Shown here: positions 59,101 to 64,000 of the stretch, one piece after another | Position numbering within the stretch: the stretch's first letter is position 1 | Layout: every line of letters begins with the position of its first letter | Source: Elgaria multicarinata webbii | Taxonomy: Eukaryota > Chordata > Lepidosauria > Squamata > Anguidae | DNA length: 64,000 nt | Assembly: GCF_023053635.1 (NCBI RefSeq) | Contig: NC_086192.1 | Coordinates: 11,147,001-11,211,000, forward strand | Direction of reading: 5' to 3' | Made by a program: the position numbers and the translations under genes | The notes under the pieces: model-generated | Told to the model about the DNA's origin: nothing | Databases searched by the model: none | What the model saw: only the letters and a program-made list of their open reading frames with translations

Positions 59101-59832
59101 ATGAGATGTCCTTAAAACACAAGAATAAAATTCGGGGGGGGGGGGAAATGGCCCTTTGTACATGCCCACGGGCCTGCTGGCCTTTTTTTTTTTTCCCCCT
59201 GTGAAGAACTGCTGTCCAGAGGTGGAAGACAATCTGTACATGTTCAGAGACAATCAGCCCATTGTTCTTTTAAAAAAAAGTTGAGTGGGAGAAGGCACTC
59301 TGCGCATGCTCGTAGAGACCCAGCTCAGAGTGTTCAAACGCAGAAGATGGCTGGCGTAAGGGGAAGGGAGAAGAAAAAGGCTTCCCTAATTCTTCCTCTT
59401 TGTTTGGGATTCGAGCAAGAGAAAAGGCACGTAACGGCGTGCGCAGCTGTTGCGCATGTCACGCGCACGCACGCACACAGAGAGAAAGTAACCAGAACGC
59501 TTCCCCCGGCACAGAGGGGAACCCGCTCGAGAGATCGTAGCCAAAACACGAGCGACGGACGCAGAGCAGGGAGTAAACAACAGCAAAATAAGAAACAGAC
59601 ATGTCCCAAACACAAGCGCATCTGTGCTCGGCGCGCACATGCGCCTGGCTCAAAGCACCGCAGCTCTCGAATGTGTTTGGGCGCCCCGACGGCCACCGCC
59701 AGGAAAAATCCGTGGGATTTGTCATAACAAACTCAAGGTAAACAGAAAGGCGTCAGCCGATTAAAGACGGATGCGGTGCCCGGGACAGCAGGAAGGCTGG
59801 AGGTGGCGCTCGGCGGTCACAGATGCTTCTCG

Positions 59833-60112
59833 GGTGGGTGGAGGGGATGGAGAGAGGAGACTGGGGGACAGGGCCTACATTAGGGGCTGGAGGGGCACTT
59901 TTGGGGGGTAGAGGGGATGGAGAGAGGAGACTGGGGGACAGGGCCTACATTAGGGGCTGGAGGGGCGCCTTTGGGGGGGTTGGAGGGGATGGAGAGAGGA
60001 GACTAGGGGACAGGGCCTACATTAGGGGCTGGAGGGGCACTTTTGGGGGGTGGAGGGGACGGAGACAGGAGACTGGGGGACAGGGCCTACATTAGGGGCT
60101 GGAGGGGTGCCT
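59833..60112. repeat. About 74-bp minisatellite, four copies
   Basis: GGAGGGGATGGAGAGAGGAG, then GGGGACAGGGCCTACATTAG and GGGCTGGAGGGGC repeat at about 59836, 59910, 59984 and 60050. All are purine-rich on the plus strand. Confidence 0.93.
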
Positions 60113-60257
60113 CCCCCCCGCCCGTGACCTCCGGCATCATTAGGAATCAAAGAGGGCATGCAACGGGCGCACTGAGCCGTTCACAGCCCGAGGGCCGGAT
60201 TCCATTCCAGAGAAGCGCTCGGGGTGCACGTCCCAGTGGTGGGCGGGGCTGAAAATG

Positions 60258-60259
60258 CA

Positions 60260-60297
<38 letters not shown>

Positions 60298-60309
60298 CAA
60301 CAACAACAC
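60258..60309. repeat. (AAT)n(AAC)n compound microsatellite
   Basis: About twelve AAT units then five AAC units. Confidence 0.93.
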
Positions 60310-60467
60310 CAGCAGCGCTCTAGCTGCCAGGAGCTACGATTTAGGCGACACCACGAACCATTTTTTCCGTCTCTCTCTTGGCAAGCCAAGGCACCACCTC
60401 GCTACCCTTATTTCATTAGGAGCCTTATTTCATTTTTCCAGTCCTCGCAATGCCTCTCCACATCTGC

Positions 60468-60572
60468 GCTAGGCAACCTGGCGCCCTCTGGATATGTTGA
60501 GACTTCAACTCCCACGCGTCCCAGCCGCCGCAGGGATTTGTAGTCCATCTGGAGGGCACCAAGTTTCCCGCC
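60468..60572. mobile_element. hAT-type palindromic MITE
   Basis: GGCAACCTGGCGCCCTCTGG, then ACTTCAACTCCCACGCG, then GGGATTTGTAGTCC and ATCTGGAGGGCACCAAG. Confidence 0.7.
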
Positions 60573-60574
60573 CC

Positions 60575-61285
60575 CGCTTCACAGGCTGAGGAGGGGAAAG
60601 ACAGGTAAAATCCAGAAACGTTTCTAGCCCACAAAGACTGTCGCTAGCCGGCCGGCCCGGTCACACCATCGCAGGAGTGCATCAGCGGCCTAAAAGAAAG
60701 AGAACGGGCTGCAAACAGGTCTCAGGCGCTGCGTGAAGGACATCCTTCCTCTTTGCCTGTCCAGAAACTCCTGCCAATCAGTCACTTCCCTGGATGGCCC
60801 CGAGTTCAAGTGCTACTGAAGGAAAAGAATAAAATAAATATTCTCCACCGCCCGTTTTTCCCTCCGCAATTCATGCCTTTTTCGTTTGCTGCGAAACGCT
60901 TTTCGCGTTCCAACCCATGAAAGGTGGTTCCTTGTTTTTGGCAGCTGTTAGGCGGGACGAAGCTTCCATGTTTGGGAACTCTGAATTTCCTAGCCAGGGC
61001 CATCTCCCGGTTTGAGGGGGGCCCTAAGCAAAGCCCCCCCTTTGCTAGCCAGGTGTCCCAAATCGCACCGAGGTTCCGAGTCTAACCGCCGTGTTAAGCT
61101 CCCACAGTGCCCCTGACCTAATGTCGCCCCAGGGCATTGTGGGGAAATTTAAATGCCCGCCTCACGCAGCTACAAAGAAGCAAAAAAAAAAACCTAGCCT
61201 GACCCCTTGAGGTTAAAACAAAGAACTAGGAAAAAGGGGTGGAAAAACTGCTGATTGTTCCACTATCAATAGCCACGTAAATGTA
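60575..61285. other. NXN intron 1, unassigned stretch
   Basis: No gene or named repeat seen. Confidence 0.45.
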
Positions 61286-61445
61286 AGTGGAATATTTATT
61301 TCTTCGATTCTAAGACACACTTTTTCCATATAAACATCTCTAAAAATGGGGTACATCTTAGAATCGCGGGTGTGTCTTAGGTTTTCTTTTTCTGTTGGTG
61401 GTACTGAAATTAGTGTGCATCTTACAATCGAAGAAATATGGTATG
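61285..61445. mobile_element. Palindromic MITE ('ttcttcgattctaagacacac' family)
   Basis: ATTTCTTCGATTCTAAGACA at the left and CATCTTACAATCGAAGAAAT at the right are inverted, with an internal TCTTAGAATCGCGGGTGTGT echo. The ends next to TAT/ATA would fit a TA-targeting element (inference). Confidence 0.7.
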
Positions 61446-61458
61446 TAACAAAAGTGTT

Positions 61459-61564
61459 CATAGAATCATAGAATAGCAGAGTTGGAAGGGGCCTACAAGG
61501 CCATCGAGTCCAACCCCCTGCTCAATGCAGGAATCCACCCTAAAGCATCCCCGAAAGATGCTTG
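61459..61564 (-). mobile_element. CR1 LINE 3' terminus
   Basis: TCATAGAATCATAGAATAGC through CTAAAGCATCCCC and GATGCTTG. It ends at a perfect stem-loop (61561-61593). Confidence 0.92.
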
Positions 61565-62034
61565 TAATATATAAGGGGGTTATATATTACAAGCATTACA
61601 ATATAAGGGGGTTTCCAGGTGGGACAGGAGGACATATATAAAAGCTACTAACTTGGCAAACAACTTGCGTTCAGGTGGCTTTTTACAGCCTTTTAAAAAG
61701 CAACAGAATAGCGGCTAAGACGATTCAAAAACAATTTCCTGCACTTTATGCGCATGTAAATTTTAGTATACCACTGAAGAAGACCATATAGCAGAGCTTT
61801 CCAAACTGTGTGTCGCCACACGTTAGTGTGTCGGCTGCAGTGTGCAGGCGTGTCACGCGAACGTTACGAGAAACCTCCGAGTCTATGTGAAATAAGCAAT
61901 ACCAACTTGCATGCATTTTTACGCAGCAAAGGTGCCGATTAGTATGGTGCACTAGTATATTCCCTTTCTGTCGTATCCGTGTATGCACACCACGGTCCAG
62001 GGATCATACAGTTCCTGCGCATGTGTATCTTTTA

Positions 62035-62226
62035 ATGACCCTGTTCAGATGACATGCGAAGCCATGGTGGTTAAGCATTTTGAGCTAAACATTATGGCTT
62101 GGCATATCATGCAAACCCTTCCTAACCACGGTGGCTACCTAACCACGGTTTAAACACGCTCATTAACCGTTTGCTGCAAAAGGGTTAGCGGCCTAACCGT
62201 GGTTTAGCGTGGCGTCTGAACAGGAC
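62035..62226. mobile_element. MITE with about 30-bp terminal inverted repeats (copy B)
   Basis: CCCTGTTCAGATGACATGCG and, inverted, TCCTGTTCAGACGCCACGCT, with the interior AACCACGGTGGC-type dyads. It is the same family as 52082-52262. Confidence 0.8.
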
Positions 62227-62374
62227 CAATGGATCAATGCTCCGAGTGTAACCTGCGGGTGTTACCGGTCAGTTTCCGCGGGCGCATTCCTGGTTGGTCT
62301 GTTTCTTTTCCATCAGCGGGTGGAAGCAGTTTTCGAGGTCTCGCGCCGCTTCCAAACTTCAAAAGAGGATAATA

Positions 62375-62394
62375 ATAATAATAATAATAATAAA
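62375..62394. repeat. (AAT)n microsatellite
   Basis: About seven AAT units. Confidence 0.9.
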
Positions 62395-62849
62395 CAGAAT
62401 CGAGGGATTGCTGGCGGCAGAGATGAATGGAGTTGCCCTACTTTGAACAAAAGTCTCCCTCCCCCTGTCAAGATAGGAGAAAAGATGTTCAGGCGTGTTA
62501 CGTCCGCTTCGCTGCTGGGAGAACTCGGAGGAAGCAATGGTCAGCAGCTATGTGGGCCAGGAGGCTGAGAACAACGCTCGGACGGACCCCAGGCCTCCCT
62601 CGCTTCCTCCTTCGGCTGTTCCTGTAGCGGGTGAGGGATCAAAAATGAATGCGTCAGGCCTGCAAGTCACCCCGTGTCCACTCGCCTAGAGCGAGCGAGA
62701 GATTTCCCCCAGGTGACCAAAAAAAGGAAGCTTTTAAAAAGAGTTTGTCTTCTGTGGTCCATGAACCACTTTGGGGGTAATGTGCAAAAAAATGACAGAT
62801 TACCCCTCCACGCCCCCTTTTCATCAAGTGGAGAATACTTTTGGCTGCA

Positions 62850-62930
62850 ATCCTAAACTCACCTACCTAGGAGCAAGTCCCACTGAGCACTGTGTAACTG
62901 ACAGGTTTACTCAGGTGTATCGGTGTCCCT
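62850..62930 (-). repeat. Short squamate interspersed repeat
   Basis: GGCTGCAATCCTAAACTCAC, then CTACCTAGGAGCAAGTCCCA. Confidence 0.65.
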
Positions 62931-62934
62931 CTTT

Positions 62935-64000
62935 CTTGTCTCCCTGTGTTTATCCTTTTCCTGTTCTTCGCACTCCCAAATTTTTCTCTGCCCTCATGAG
63001 GACTAGAAACACCTATCCTTCCTTTTTTTTTTAAGTTTTGAGATCAAAGAGGAGGGTTGCGAGGTCAGTATGAGAAAGCCCCGAAGATTGCAGGAAAAAA
63101 GTCCCTTGGGTGCAGGGGTCTCCCCAATGAACTCTTAAGCGTCATCAGCTGACCTCCAACATTATATTGATCCGGGCGTTGTACATTTCCATGTTTGTTT
63201 AGAAGGGTTTTGTCAGAGAATGTCACACCGCCCAGATAAGAACAGATGGGGGATTAGAGCAGACCCCCCCCTTTTGAAAAATCAGCCATGGTATTCTCTC
63301 TCTCTTAATTAACGGAAACGAAACCCCGCCGTCTTCCTTCCCGCTGGAAATCGGCTGGATTCAATGCTGTCCTAGATTATAAATACTTTTTTTTTTTTGC
63401 AGAGTTGCGCAACCCTGGCGTGTGTTACATTGCCGGGGTGTGTGTGTGTGTCTACTTGAGTCTGCTTAAAATCCGAGTTGTCCACCACCTGCTTATTTGG
63501 GATGGGGGGATGAGTAACAGGAGGGGGGCAGAAAGAAAGAAAATTGAGCGCTTTGGCTAGCTTTGCGATGGAGAAAATTAGCTTCAGAGTGGGTTGATTG
63601 TGTGTGTGCGGAGGGACCACTTAAATATACTGTATATTTATATATAAAACGCACAGCCTTTAATACGGCTCTTTAGGCTGGAGGTGATAACTGCGCCTTT
63701 CCTTTTAAATCTGAAACTGTTTTAACAAACTCAGACCTCGGCTCTGGGGGAGGTGGGCCCTGGCAGGAGTAAAGCAACAGGCCGGGATCCAACGGGCCAG
63801 ACGGGTGTCTGGAAGCATTCAATAGAAAATCGTTGGCTCCGACCTGCCGTCCCGCTTTTCCTGCGAGTGCAGAACAGCGGCATTTGCAGGAGCCATCTTT
63901 GAATACAGAACGTGCAACGATTTAATTGTCTTTTTTGGAAAGGGAACGGATTGCGGGTTGCACACACACACACACACACACACACCAGCGATCTTCCACA
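62935..64000. other. NXN intron 1, right end
   Basis: No coding signal, and no NXN exon 1 candidate. It contains a short TG repeat (about 63438-63451), a T run (63389-63400) and a (CA)n at 63960-63984. Confidence 0.5.

Noticed and set aside
59281-59727. A 148-codon plus-strand frame with a basic, Arg/His/Ala-rich sequence
   Set aside because: No domain, no splice or promoter context, and an equally long open frame on the opposite strand. Likely chance.
51415-64000. Search for NXN exon 1 to the right of exon 2
   Set aside because: No minus-strand GC-rich frame with the expected MPWLALPYKEKHRK-type end and a phase-0 donor was seen. The first intron is very long in mammals, so exon 1 is probably outside the window.

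Overview
This window is nuclear DNA of a squamate reptile, most likely a lizard. Intron-containing vertebrate genes sit among Sauria-type tRNA-derived SINEs, CR1 LINE 3' ends carrying the ATTCTATG tail, L2 LINE 3' ends with the 'gagagcttcggctatggg' motif, and palindromic hAT-type MITEs typical of squamates. Introns are short, CpG islands are strong and tandem repeats are frequent, which would fit a microchromosome (inference).

Four host genes are recognised by protein family from memory, without a database search. Their order matches human chromosome 17p13.3. GEMIN4 (SMN-complex subunit) is on the minus strand at 220-5954. GLOD4 (double VOC/glyoxalase-fold protein) is on the minus strand at 10746-22202, with nine coding exons. 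MRM3 (mitochondrial 16S rRNA 2'-O-methyltransferase) is on the plus strand at 22640-27861, with four coding exons. The last seven coding exons of NXN (nucleoredoxin) are on the minus strand at 33070-51414; its first exon lies beyond the right edge. Exon boundaries were placed by hand from GT/AG sites and reading-frame continuity. GLOD4 sums to 298 codons plus stop, GEMIN4 to 1061 plus stop and MRM3 to 429 plus stop, all without a frame break.

Layout: 1-5954 GEMIN4, whose single intron holds a hAT element, LINE and MIR pieces and a 150-bp minisatellite. 5900-6470 is a CpG island at the GEMIN4 start, with a divergent open frame for a possible small secreted peptide. 6475-10745 holds repeats and the GLOD4 3' UTR. 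22203-22639 is a compact bidirectional promoter between GLOD4 and MRM3, carrying CRE, ETS, CCAAT and RFX X-box matches. MRM3 and NXN converge tail to tail, about 2 kb apart by predicted polyadenylation signals. 33253-64000 is NXN introns, rich in LINE 3' ends, MITEs, minisatellites and one solo LTR with a perfect 5-bp target duplication.

The genes do not form one pathway: they act in snRNP assembly, a VOC-fold protein of unclear substrate, mitochondrial ribosome maturation and redox control of Wnt signalling. The shared features are head-to-head promoters and conserved synteny. I found no convincing new multi-gene system. The best leads are the small secreted-peptide frame opposite GEMIN4, a triplicated ZNF143/Staf-like motif block in MRM3 intron 1, a five-copy CCAAT/CRE-like array followed by a TATA-like box in GLOD4 intron 2, and two hairpin-forming elements in GLOD4 that would make double-stranded RNA.
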